Below, in pieces: positions 19,847 to 27,370 of a stretch of DNA of 64,000 nt. The translations under genes were made by a program, and so were the position numbers. Position 1 is the stretch's first letter; every line of letters starts with the position of its first letter. The notes below the pieces were generated by a model. That model was not told the origin of the DNA, ran no database searches, and was given only the letters and a program-made list of their open reading frames with translations. The DNA comes from Thiohalocapsa marina. Lineage in GTDB: Bacteria; Pseudomonadota; Gammaproteobacteria; Chromatiales; Chromatiaceae. The stretch is taken from the NCBI RefSeq assembly GCF_008632335.1, contig NZ_VWXX01000016.1:1-64000 (forward strand), in the 5' to 3' direction.

Positions 19847-21341
19847 GCACATCCTGCTGGTGGAGCAGGCCGCGGACTGGAAGCCCGGCTTTCCGCGCCT
19901 GCCGGTGGTCACGGCGCGGGAGTATCTGGGTGGCGGAGACGCCTTCTCGTCCAAGCGCCGGCTGCGCGTGGTCAACCTCTGCCGCAGCTACCGCTACCTC
20001 AGCGTCGGCTACTACTGCTCGCTGCTGGCCGAGGCCCGCGGCCACAAAGTGGTGCCGAGTGTGCGCACGCTGCAGGAGCTGTCCAGCCGCGGCATCTACG
20101 GGCTCATCACCGAGGAGCTCAACCAGCGCGTGCAACGCCTGCTCGGACGCCGCCGCGGTGCCGCCATGCCCACCGCCTACGCGCTGATCCTGTTCTTCGG
20201 CCAGAGCGCGAGCCGCGAGCTGCAGCCGCTGGCGCGCGAGATCTTCGAGACCTTTCGCTGCCCGGCCCTGCGGGTGGAGCTGAAGCAGGCCGATGCCGGC
20301 GGCCACTGGCGCATCACGGCCATCAAGCCGCTGACGCTGGACGGGTTCACCGCCGAGCAGGAGCCGGAATTCCTGGCCGCGCTGGAGTGGTATCTGTCCC
20401 AGCGCTGGCGCCAGCCGCGGGCACGTCTTCACTCCCGCTATGATCTGGCCATCCTGCACGATCCGCAGGAGGAACTGCCGCCGTCCAACGGCCGTGCCCT
20501 GCGCCGCTTCCAGCAGGCGGGCAAGGGGCTGGGCGTGAATGTCGAGCTGATCCAGCGCAAGGACTACGGCCGGCTGGCGGAATACGACGCCCTGCTGATC
20601 CGCGAGACCACGCGCATCGGCCATCACACCTTCCGCTTTGCGCACAAGGCCGAGAGCGAGGGTATGGTGGTCATCGATGATCCCGGCTCCATCCTGCGCT
20701 GCACCAACAAGGTCTTTCTGGCGGAACTGCTGGACGCCCACCAGGTGCCCCGTCCGCGCACGCTGATCCTGCGCCGCGAGACGTTGCTGGATGCAGAACA
20801 GGCCATCGGCTACCCGGTGGTGCTGAAGATCCCGGAGGGGTCCTTCTCCCGCGGTGTGTTCAAGGCCGGCGACCGGGCCGAGCTCAAGCGCATCGCCCAG
20901 CGCCTGTTCCGCGAGTCGGACCTGATCCTGGCCCAGGAATACCTCTACACGGCGTTCGACTGGCGCATCGGCATCCTCGGGCGCAGGCCGCTCTATGCCA
21001 GCAAGTATTTCATGAGCCGCGACCACTGGCAGATCGTCCGGCACGAGGCGGACGGCAAACGCGACGAGGGCGGCTTCGAAACGGTGCCGGTGGAGCAGGC
21101 GCCCGCGGACGTCGTGCGGGTCGCCCTGCGGGCGGCCAACCTGATCGGCGACGGCCTGTACGGGGTCGACGTCAAGGCCACCGAGCGGGGTGCGGTGGTC
21201 ATCGAGGTGAACGACAACCCCAACCTGGACGCCGGCATCGAGGACCGGGTCCTGGGCGAGGGGCTGTATCAGGCCATCATCGGCGAGATGGTGGCGCGGC
21301 TGGAGCAACGCCGGACCGGGCGCCGGCAAGGAGAGCCCTAG
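19839..21341 (+). CDS. RimK-like ATP-grasp ligase with N-terminal extension
   Basis: ATP-grasp amino acid or peptide ligase, 500 aa. The N-terminal domain of about 190 residues ([20 protein letters not shown]) is typical of the long RimK-like group and absent from RimK itself (about 300 aa). The ATP-grasp core shows [39 protein letters not shown] and the metal-binding [16 protein letters not shown]. It probably adds an amino acid through an amide bond to a carboxyl group on a protein or small molecule. The start overlaps the GNAT/C39 gene and its stop overlaps the next start by 1 bp, so the three genes form one operon. Confidence 0.9.
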   Translation: MAEHILLVEQAADWKPGFPRLPVVTAREYLGGGDAFSSKRRLRVVNLCRSYRYLSVGYYCSLLAEARGHKVVPSVRTLQELSSRGIYGLITEELNQRVQRLLGRRRGAAMPTAYALILFFGQSASRELQPLAREIFETFRCPALRVELKQADAGGHWRITAIKPLTLDGFTAEQEPEFLAALEWYLSQRWRQPRARLHSRYDLAILHDPQEELPPSNGRALRRFQQAGKGLGVNVELIQRKDYGRLAEYDALLIRETTRIGHHTFRFAHKAESEGMVVIDDPGSILRCTNKVFLAELLDAHQVPRPRTLILRRETLLDAEQAIGYPVVLKIPEGSFSRGVFKAGDRAELKRIAQRLFRESDLILAQEYLYTAFDWRIGILGRRPLYASKYFMSRDHWQIVRHEADGKRDEGGFETVPVEQAPADVVRVALRAANLIGDGLYGVDVKATERGAVVIEVNDNPNLDAGIEDRVLGEGLYQAIIGEMVARLEQRRTGRRQGEP

Positions 21342-22843
21342 TGTCCCGCGATGAATATGATCGCGCCGATGTCGAGGCCGCGGTGCAGCGCTATCGTCCG
21401 CTGTTCGAGCAGGTGACGGAGGATTGGGAGGGGTTCATCGACGCCCTGCAGCGTCCCCAGCCGGCCTGTATCTGGAACAACCCGATGCGCCTGGACGCCG
21501 ATGCCCTGGTCGCACTGCTGGACGCGGAGGGCGTGCCGACGGGGCCCGTGCCCTGGCTGCGGCATCCGACCCTGGGCCGGGCGTTGCAATTGCCGCCGGG
21601 GTTCAAGGCGGGGCAGCGCTGGTGGTACTGCGCCGGCCTGGCGCATGCGCAGGAGGCGGTGTCACAGCTGCCGGTGACCTTGCTGGGGCTGGCGCCGGGT
21701 GCGTCGGACCCGGTCACCCGCGTGCTGGACCTGTGCGCGGCGCCCGGCGGCAAGACCGCGCAGATCGCCCTGGCACTGGGCAATCGCGGCACCGTCCTGG
21801 CCAACGACTTCACGCCGGAGCGTATCGCGGCATTGCAGGGCAACCTCGACCGGTTGGGCCTGGTCAATGTCAGCACCACCTGGTGCGACGGCAGCAACTA
21901 TCCGGCCGCTGCCGGCCCGTTCGACCGCATCCTGGTGGATGCCCCCTGTTCCAGCGAAGGCACCTTGCGGCGCAACCGCCGCCTGGTCGGCACGCTGCGC
22001 ACCGGCGACGGTCCGGCCCGCAGTGCCCGTATGGCAGCGCGCCAGCGCGCCCTGCTGCGCAAGGCGGTGCAACTGTGTCGGCCCGGCGGCCGGATCGTCT
22101 ATTCCACCTGCACCTTTGCGCCTGAAGAAAATGAACTGATCGTCGCCGAGGCCCTGGACGCGGCAGCCGGGCGTCTGACATTGCTACCGGTGGATGTGCC
22201 GGGGCTGCGCGTTGGTGCCGGCGTCACCCGCTGGCAGGGGCGGACCCTCGACCCCCGGCTGGCCTTGTGCGCACGGCTCTGGCCGCACTGGAACGACACC
22301 GGCGGTTTCTTCGTTGCCGTGCTGGAAAAGACCGCGGAGACCGGCGCAGGCTCAGGGCCGCCGGCGCATGCCGCTCGCAGGCTGGATCTGGCGCCGGAGG
22401 ATGCGCCCTGGCTCGACGGGCTGGTTGAACGCTATGGTCTGCCAGACGGCCTGCGGGAGCGGTACCGCTTCCACCGCCAGACCCGGCGCGGCCTGCACCT
22501 GGCCGCCGCCGACCACACACCACCGGTATCACCGCCGGCCCAGGGCAGCGGACTGTTCTTTCATCGCACCAACATGCGCCCGCCCAAGCTGACCACCGCC
22601 GGCGCGCTGCTGCTGGGTCCGCAGGCAACGCGCAACCGCATGGACCTGACCCTGCCCCAGCGCGACGCCTATCTGCGCCGTGAGGCATTCACGCCGGGGC
22701 CGGAGCAGACCCGCGACTGCCGGCCCGGCCAGGTGCTGGTGCGCTACTGCGGTCACACCCTCGGCGTCGCCGTGCTGCACCGCTCCGGCACCCTGGAGAG
22801 CCTGTTCCCGCGAAAATGGAGCGGTTGCACTGCCGGCGGCTGA
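21341..22843 (+). CDS. RsmB/NOP-family RNA m5C methyltransferase
   Basis: SAM-dependent RNA cytosine-5 methyltransferase, 500 aa. Motifs are VLDLCAAPGGKTAQIA (SAM binding), ILVDAPCSSEGTLRR (catalytic Cys of motif IV) and IVYSTCTFAPEENE (second Cys, motif VI). The C-terminal 120 residues, from about MRPPKLTTAGALLLG, form a PUA-like domain, as in RsmF-type enzymes. The GTG start has a strong AAGGAG site and overlaps the preceding stop. Whether it works with the upstream ligase or is merely co-transcribed is open. Confidence 0.92.
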   Translation: MSRDEYDRADVEAAVQRYRPLFEQVTEDWEGFIDALQRPQPACIWNNPMRLDADALVALLDAEGVPTGPVPWLRHPTLGRALQLPPGFKAGQRWWYCAGLAHAQEAVSQLPVTLLGLAPGASDPVTRVLDLCAAPGGKTAQIALALGNRGTVLANDFTPERIAALQGNLDRLGLVNVSTTWCDGSNYPAAAGPFDRILVDAPCSSEGTLRRNRRLVGTLRTGDGPARSARMAARQRALLRKAVQLCRPGGRIVYSTCTFAPEENELIVAEALDAAAGRLTLLPVDVPGLRVGAGVTRWQGRTLDPRLALCARLWPHWNDTGGFFVAVLEKTAETGAGSGPPAHAARRLDLAPEDAPWLDGLVERYGLPDGLRERYRFHRQTRRGLHLAAADHTPPVSPPAQGSGLFFHRTNMRPPKLTTAGALLLGPQATRNRMDLTLPQRDAYLRREAFTPGPEQTRDCRPGQVLVRYCGHTLGVAVLHRSGTLESLFPRKWSGCTAGG

Positions 22844-22871
22844 GGGTGCAGAGGAGATCTGCGAGTATTCA

Positions 22872-23283
22872 TCAGATGCTAGCCTGCGTTAACGGTGGCG
22901 TTTGCGCGAAATTGGTTTGCGCTAGTACCCAAGCGGCGCATGACAGCGCAGCGCCAGGACGTGCGGGCGCGATCAGGGGCGGGCGTGACGGCTCATCGAG
23001 AGCCAAGAGAATCTGCTCAATATGAGCGGCCCCGGTGATGGCGTCGATTACCTCCGGTGTCAGCTCAGTGGCAGGGCGAAAGCGCGCGGATTGCGGCACA
23101 TCATCGGCATCTCCAATCGGCTCGAACACCCCGCCGATGACGCAGCAGGGGTAGGCGCAGGGTGTGCTCGTCCAGCTGCAGCGGGGTGGGCTTGTGGCAG
23201 TGGCTCTGCTCAAAGCCATGCTGGCCACTGAGGGCGTAGATCAGGCCGCGTTTGTGCCAGGCGCAGCTTGTCAGCTCATCCAT
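22872..23283 (-). pseudogene. Frameshifted remnant, possible glycosidase-like gene of a surface-sugar cluster
   Basis: The start at 23283 overlaps the stop of the upstream methyltransferase (ATGGATGA). The first 45 or so codons (WHKRGLIYALSGQHGF, then PTPLQLDEHTLRL) resemble the N-terminus of GH43/130-like proteins found in polysaccharide clusters. The frame then fails near 23145. A second frame runs on to 22872 (VIGGVFEPIGDADDVPQ, HIEQILLALDE), but its origin is unclear. Both pieces are too short for a complete enzyme. The family call is tentative, while the broken state is clear. Confidence 0.45.
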
Positions 23284-24046
23284 GCAGGCTGGTCAGGCGG
23301 AACAGGGGGCGGTTCAAGAACTCGCCCAGGCTGTCAAAGCGCTGCAGATTGTGATCATTGATCGGCTCGTGCTCGCGGGTTTGCGGGTTGACCACGGCGA
23401 TGTCGTCAATACGCCAATGGCCTTGCACGCCTTGGCGCACATGATCGATCAGCTCGGCCTTGGTGCCGCCTGCAAACAGTGGCCGGTGGCGATCGCCTTT
23501 CCAATTGAAGCCTAGCTGCATCCATAGGTGACGAGTGTGCCGGGCCAGGCGATTGAGCGCGAAGCGCATCTGCGCCTTGGCTTCGTCCAGGCTTAGGGTC
23601 TGGTCGCCGAAGTCATCTCCCAGGTGGTGCAGCACATTCAGACACAGCGTCACATCAAAGCGCTCGGCACTGGGGTCGGTGAAGCTGTAATAGTGGGGGC
23701 GCACCTCCAGCCGGTCATTCACCCCCAGGCTTTGTGCCGCCAGGGCGATGAAGTGAGCATGTTCGGCATTGCCCTCTTGGCTGACCACGCGGGCGGCACC
23801 AGCCTCCAGAGCCGCAAAGCTGAAGTAGCCGGTGTTGGCCCCAATATCCAACAAACTCAGGCCGCGCAGCGACAAGCGCTGCGCCATATAGCGTTGGCGC
23901 TGCGCTTCGTGCTTGCCCACGGGTTGAGGCAGGTCACCCAGCAGGGCGCCAAGGCTAGGGTGCAACAGTTGATAATCGCTGTGCTTGCTGTGCATTTGCA
24001 TCAGGCGCTGCAGAGAACGCACTTCGGGATCTGTCATGGTCGTCAT
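23276..24046 (-). CDS. SAM-dependent methyltransferase, CmoB-like
   Basis: Class I methyltransferase, 256 aa. The SAM loop LSLLDIGANTGYFSFAA is followed by the acidic residue in VVSQEGNAEHAHF and by DVTLCLNVLHHLGDD. The arrangement resembles the tRNA mo5U34/CmoB-like group that also occurs in polysaccharide and secondary-metabolite clusters. ATG 24046 (or 24037) is the likely start; a TTG at 24058 is also in frame. The gene lies between a truncated ATP-grasp gene and a broken glycosidase-like gene, and its GC is lower than the flanks. It may be the last intact member of a dying cluster. Confidence 0.75.
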   Translation of the reverse strand: MTTMTDPEVRSLQRLMQMHSKHSDYQLLHPSLGALLGDLPQPVGKHEAQRQRYMAQRLSLRGLSLLDIGANTGYFSFAALEAGAARVVSQEGNAEHAHFIALAAQSLGVNDRLEVRPHYYSFTDPSAERFDVTLCLNVLHHLGDDFGDQTLSLDEAKAQMRFALNRLARHTRHLWMQLGFNWKGDRHRPLFAGGTKAELIDHVRQGVQGHWRIDDIAVVNPQTREHEPINDHNLQRFDSLGEFLNRPLFRLTSLHG

Positions 24047-24061
24047 GGGGGCTTTCAAGTG

Positions 24062-24646
24062 TCAAAAGCAAGCATGCAGGGCCTGGGTGTCAGCGGCGGC
24101 ATAGACGTCATGCTGGAGCAACAGCTTCTCAGCAGGCAGGCCTTGAGCACCAGGGTAGTGGCGACAATCACCTTGCCGTGCACCTTGTGCCCAGGCATAC
24201 CAATGCGGCCCTGCCGTGGGGGGTGGTGGCGGCTCGGCCAGGGTGGCTCCGTGGTCGCGTGCAAACAGGATCAACAAGCGCGGGCAGGCGGTGAGGACCA
24301 GTTGTAGTGGGCCCCAGAAGCGCGGATTGATCTCGATGTAGTGCAGTGCGCCATGAGCGTCGCTAATCAGCTCCATCATGAAGGGGCCGTGAAATCCCAG
24401 GGCATGCAAGCCAACAAACAAACGGTCGACGTCCACACCGGGGTTGGCCCCGCTGCGGGCCAGCACCATGGATTTGCCGCCGGGCTGCTGCAACAGGTTA
24501 TCCTGCCAGAAGTAGGCGCGCTGGCCATCGCGGGCCAGATAGCCGCAAAGATAATGACTCTGGCCCTCGACCCAGGTCTGCGCGAACCACTCCTGCAAGA
24601 TGCGGCTGCTAACACGCGACGCGCTGAGCTCTGTGTCAAAGGGGCT
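24062..24646 (-). pseudogene. 5'-truncated ATP-grasp gene
   Basis: The open frame begins abruptly after an in-frame stop at 24647-24649 and covers only the second half of an ATP-grasp protein: EWFAQTWVEGQSHYLCGYL, then the metal-binding region MMELISDAHG...YIEINPRFWGPL. Translation is protein-like right up to the stop (TELSASRVSSRILQEW), so the N-terminal half has been lost rather than the start misplaced. No start codon with a ribosome site is available. It would have been the first gene of the minus-strand cluster with the methyltransferase at 23276. Confidence 0.7.
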
Positions 24647-24710
24647 CTAAGTAGGGCCCTTGTTCATCCCCCAGCCCTTCTCGCGATCAGCCGGCAGCTT
24701 AATGGTTTCG

Positions 24711-24972
24711 TCAAGTCATCTGATTGAGTTGATCTTGCTGGGTGTCATCCTCGCGGAGAGGCTCACCGGTCTGCCGCGCCATCAGGCGGCCGAAGGCTTC
24801 GAGGTTGGCGTGCGCCTCGTAATAAGGTTCCCGACTCCAGCATGGCGAGCTTCTCGGCTACCGCGACACTGACGAACTGGTCGGTACTGACCCCTTCACG
24901 CTTGCTCGCACGCTCGGCGCTGGCGGGGATCGATCGTGGTGATCGCAATGGTTAGGTGCCGATCTCACTCAT
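24711..24972 (-). pseudogene. Decayed HicB/ribbon-helix-helix antitoxin gene
   Basis: Reading across frames gives a coherent antitoxin-like protein: MSEIGT at 24972, then TIAITTID, ERASKREGVSTDQFVSVAVAEKLAMLES, and in another frame YYEAHANLEAFGRLMARQTGEPL ending NQMT at 24711. At least two frameshifts interrupt it (near 24955 and 24838). REGVSTDQFVSVAVAEKL is the typical second helix of CopG/HicB-type antitoxins. No toxin partner is visible nearby. Confidence 0.6.
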
Positions 24973-25083
24973 GCACGCTACCTCTCGAAGAAATGCTTCA
25001 GGCATTGGGCGCGGTTTCCGTGTGCACGCGGATCGCCTACAGGCCGATTAACGAGCAGGTGGGACATCGGCTACACTCATCCC

Positions 25084-26028
25084 ATGACCAATGCGGACAC
25101 CAAGACCACAGTGGCAGCGCCCAAGCGGGATCACGACAGCCCCTGGAAGGAGGCCCTGGAGCGGTTCTTTCCGGAGTCCCTCGCGCTGCTGTTTCCGGCC
25201 ATCCATGCCGAGATCGACTGGAGCGCGCCGTATCGCGCGCTCGACAGCGAGCTGCAGCAGATCACGGGCGATGCCGACAGCGGCCGGTGCTATGCCGACA
25301 AACTACTCGATGTGCGCACGACCGACGGTCGCGAGACTTGGGTGCTGGTGCACGTGGAGGTCCAGGGGGGTGCGCAGGCCCTGTTTTCCAAGCGGATGTT
25401 CCAGTACAACTACCGCATCCGAGACCGCTACGACCGCTCGGTGGTCAGCCTGGCCGTGCTCAGCGACAGCAACCGGCGGTTTCGCCCGGTCTGCTACGAA
25501 GATGGCCGGTGGGGCTGTCGGATCCTGTTCGAGTTTCCCGTGGTCAAACTGCTCGACTACGCCGAGCCGGCGCGCTGGGCGGAGCTGGAAGCGAGTGACA
25601 ACGTCTTCGCCTTGGTCGTCATGGCCCAGATCCGCGCCAAGGTCACGGACGATGCCGAAACACTCAAGGGCTGGAAATTCCGGCTCATCCGAATGATGTA
25701 CGAGCGCGGCTACGAGCGCGCGCTGATCCTGGAGCTGTTTCGGCTCATCGACTGGATGATCCGCCTGCCCGCAGGGCTGGAAGCGGATTTTCGCCAGCAA
25801 CTCTATGCCTACGAGGAGCAACAGCGTATGCCTTATGTCACCACAGTTGAGCAAGCGGGTATTCAGCGGGGCGAAGCCATGATCCTGCTGGCTCAGTTAC
25901 AAGAGAAATTCGGGCCCGACACCGCCGACGCCTACCGTGAGCGCATCACCGCCGCCGAGTCCGAGCAGCTGCTGCAGTGGTCGAAACGCATCCTTAGCGC
26001 CGAGACGCCCGAGACGATTTTCCACTGA
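25084..26028 (+). CDS. Rpn-family PD-(D/E)XK nuclease / putative transposase with DUF4351-like tail
   Basis: Recombination-promoting nuclease family protein, 314 aa. The nuclease core shows Asp in YADKLLDVR and the E-x-Q motif in WVLVHVEVQGG, matching the PD-(D/E)XK arrangement of Rpn proteins. The C-terminus (EAMILLAQLQEKFGP...LLQWSKRILSAETPETIF) looks like the DUF4351 domain common in these proteins. It is flanked on the left by decayed genes and is probably a mobile-type accessory gene. No inverted repeats bounding it were recognised. Confidence 0.8.
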   Translation: MTNADTKTTVAAPKRDHDSPWKEALERFFPESLALLFPAIHAEIDWSAPYRALDSELQQITGDADSGRCYADKLLDVRTTDGRETWVLVHVEVQGGAQALFSKRMFQYNYRIRDRYDRSVVSLAVLSDSNRRFRPVCYEDGRWGCRILFEFPVVKLLDYAEPARWAELEASDNVFALVVMAQIRAKVTDDAETLKGWKFRLIRMMYERGYERALILELFRLIDWMIRLPAGLEADFRQQLYAYEEQQRMPYVTTVEQAGIQRGEAMILLAQLQEKFGPDTADAYRERITAAESEQLLQWSKRILSAETPETIFH

Positions 26029-26209
26029 GTGGCGTGAGATCGCTCCGGTCGGCCTGGTTGTTGCGCTACCTCGCGCGCCCCTAATCTTCGTTTTCGGTGT
26101 CACGCTCGGTATGATGACCGATGAGCGTCCACGCCACCTGCCGTCTCCGTTGAATCGTAAGACGCGCAAGACGCGTATCCTTGCCGCTGTTGCTTAGCCT
26201 GCTGATGCC

Positions 26210-26548
26210 ATGTCCGACCCAGAAATCCTCAGCCAACTGTTCGATCTGCTGGCGGAGCTGACCGCCGAGTCGGAGGGCTATCTCGACCGTCAGGATGACC
26301 CGCAGCTCTGGTACAACCGCGGCTACGCCAACGGCATGGCCGCTGCGTTGCGCGCGCTGGGCCTGGGTGATCGCGTGGATGCGCTGATCGAGCCCGACCC
26401 CTACGAGGTCGCGCGCGACCAGGACCACCTGCCCTGGGGCAAGGCCTACGCCCATGGCCGCGACCTCGGCGCCACGCAGACCTACGAGGTGCTCGGCGCA
26501 GACCGGCACCCAGACCTTCAACCACCGACCTCCACCCCTCATGCCTAA
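26210..26548 (+). CDS. Hypothetical acidic protein (112 aa)
   Basis: Small acidic protein starting [20 protein letters not shown], with [15 protein letters not shown] and a long helical Asp-rich centre. No known domain was recognised. Its stop lies 5 bp inside the xthA start region (the xthA ATG at 26541 overlaps the last codons), so translation is probably coupled. This suggests an accessory role beside exonuclease III, but function is unknown. Confidence 0.65.
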   Translation: MSDPEILSQLFDLLAELTAESEGYLDRQDDPQLWYNRGYANGMAAALRALGLGDRVDALIEPDPYEVARDQDHLPWGKAYAHGRDLGATQTYEVLGADRHPDLQPPTSTPHA

Positions 26549-27356
26549 GCTCGTCTCGTTCAATATCAACGGAATCCGCGCCCGTCCGCATCAACTGGAG
26601 GCGCTGAAGGCGCGTCATGATCCGGACGTGATCGGCATCCAGGAATCCAAGGTCGCCGACGAGGCCTTCCCGGTGGAGCTGATCGAATCGCTGGGCTGGC
26701 AACCGAATTATCACGGCCAGAAGGGGCACTACGGGGTGGCGCTGCTCAGCAAGCAGGCCCCGCGCACGGTCTACAAGGGCTTCCCGGGCGACGAGCCGGA
26801 TGCCCAGCGGCGCGCCATCACCGGGGTGTTCGAGCTGCCCGATGGCGAGGAGTTGACCGTCATCAACGGCTACTTCCCCCAGGGCGAGAGTCGGGATCAT
26901 CCGCTCAAGTTTCCGGCCAAGCGCCGCTTCTACGCCGACCTGGCGGCCTACCTGCAGGAGCGGTTCCGCCCGGAGCAGAACCTGGTGCTGATGGGTGACA
27001 TGAACGTGGCGCCGCTGGACGCGGACATCGGTATCGGCGCCGACAACGCCAGGCGCTGGCTGCGCAGCGGCAAGTGCAGCTTCCTGCCGGAAGAGCGTGA
27101 ATGGCTGCAGACCCTGATGGACTGGGGCCTGTTCGATGCTTACCGCAGCCTGCATCCCGACGTCGACGACCGCTTTAGCTGGTTCGACTATCGCTCCCGC
27201 GGCTTCGAGCGCGACCCCCGGCGAGGTCTGCGCATCGACCTGGTACTGATCACCGCGCCCCTGCGCGAGCGGCTGCGCGACGCCGGCATCGACTACGACA
27301 TTCGCGGTCTGGACCGGCCGTCGGACCATTGTCCGGTCTGGATCGACATCGCGTGA
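26541..27356 (+). CDS. xthA: Exodeoxyribonuclease III
   Basis: AP endonuclease and 3'-5' exonuclease of base excision repair, 271 aa (E. coli 268). Landmarks are [19 protein letters not shown] (metal-binding Asn), [10 protein letters not shown] (catalytic Glu), [21 protein letters not shown], the WFDYRSRGF segment and the terminal [13 protein letters not shown] (catalytic Asp-His). All catalytic residues are present. The start overlaps the upstream small ORF. Confidence 0.95.
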   Translation: MPKLVSFNINGIRARPHQLEALKARHDPDVIGIQESKVADEAFPVELIESLGWQPNYHGQKGHYGVALLSKQAPRTVYKGFPGDEPDAQRRAITGVFELPDGEELTVINGYFPQGESRDHPLKFPAKRRFYADLAAYLQERFRPEQNLVLMGDMNVAPLDADIGIGADNARRWLRSGKCSFLPEEREWLQTLMDWGLFDAYRSLHPDVDDRFSWFDYRSRGFERDPRRGLRIDLVLITAPLRERLRDAGIDYDIRGLDRPSDHCPVWIDIA

Positions 27357-27370
27357 CGGCGGGCTGACCG

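Noticed and set aside
18404-19975. Long minus-strand frame over the GNAT/C39 gene
   Set aside because: No recognisable domain; His/Gln/Arg-rich composition typical of antisense frames, and the plus strand has clear domain motifs.
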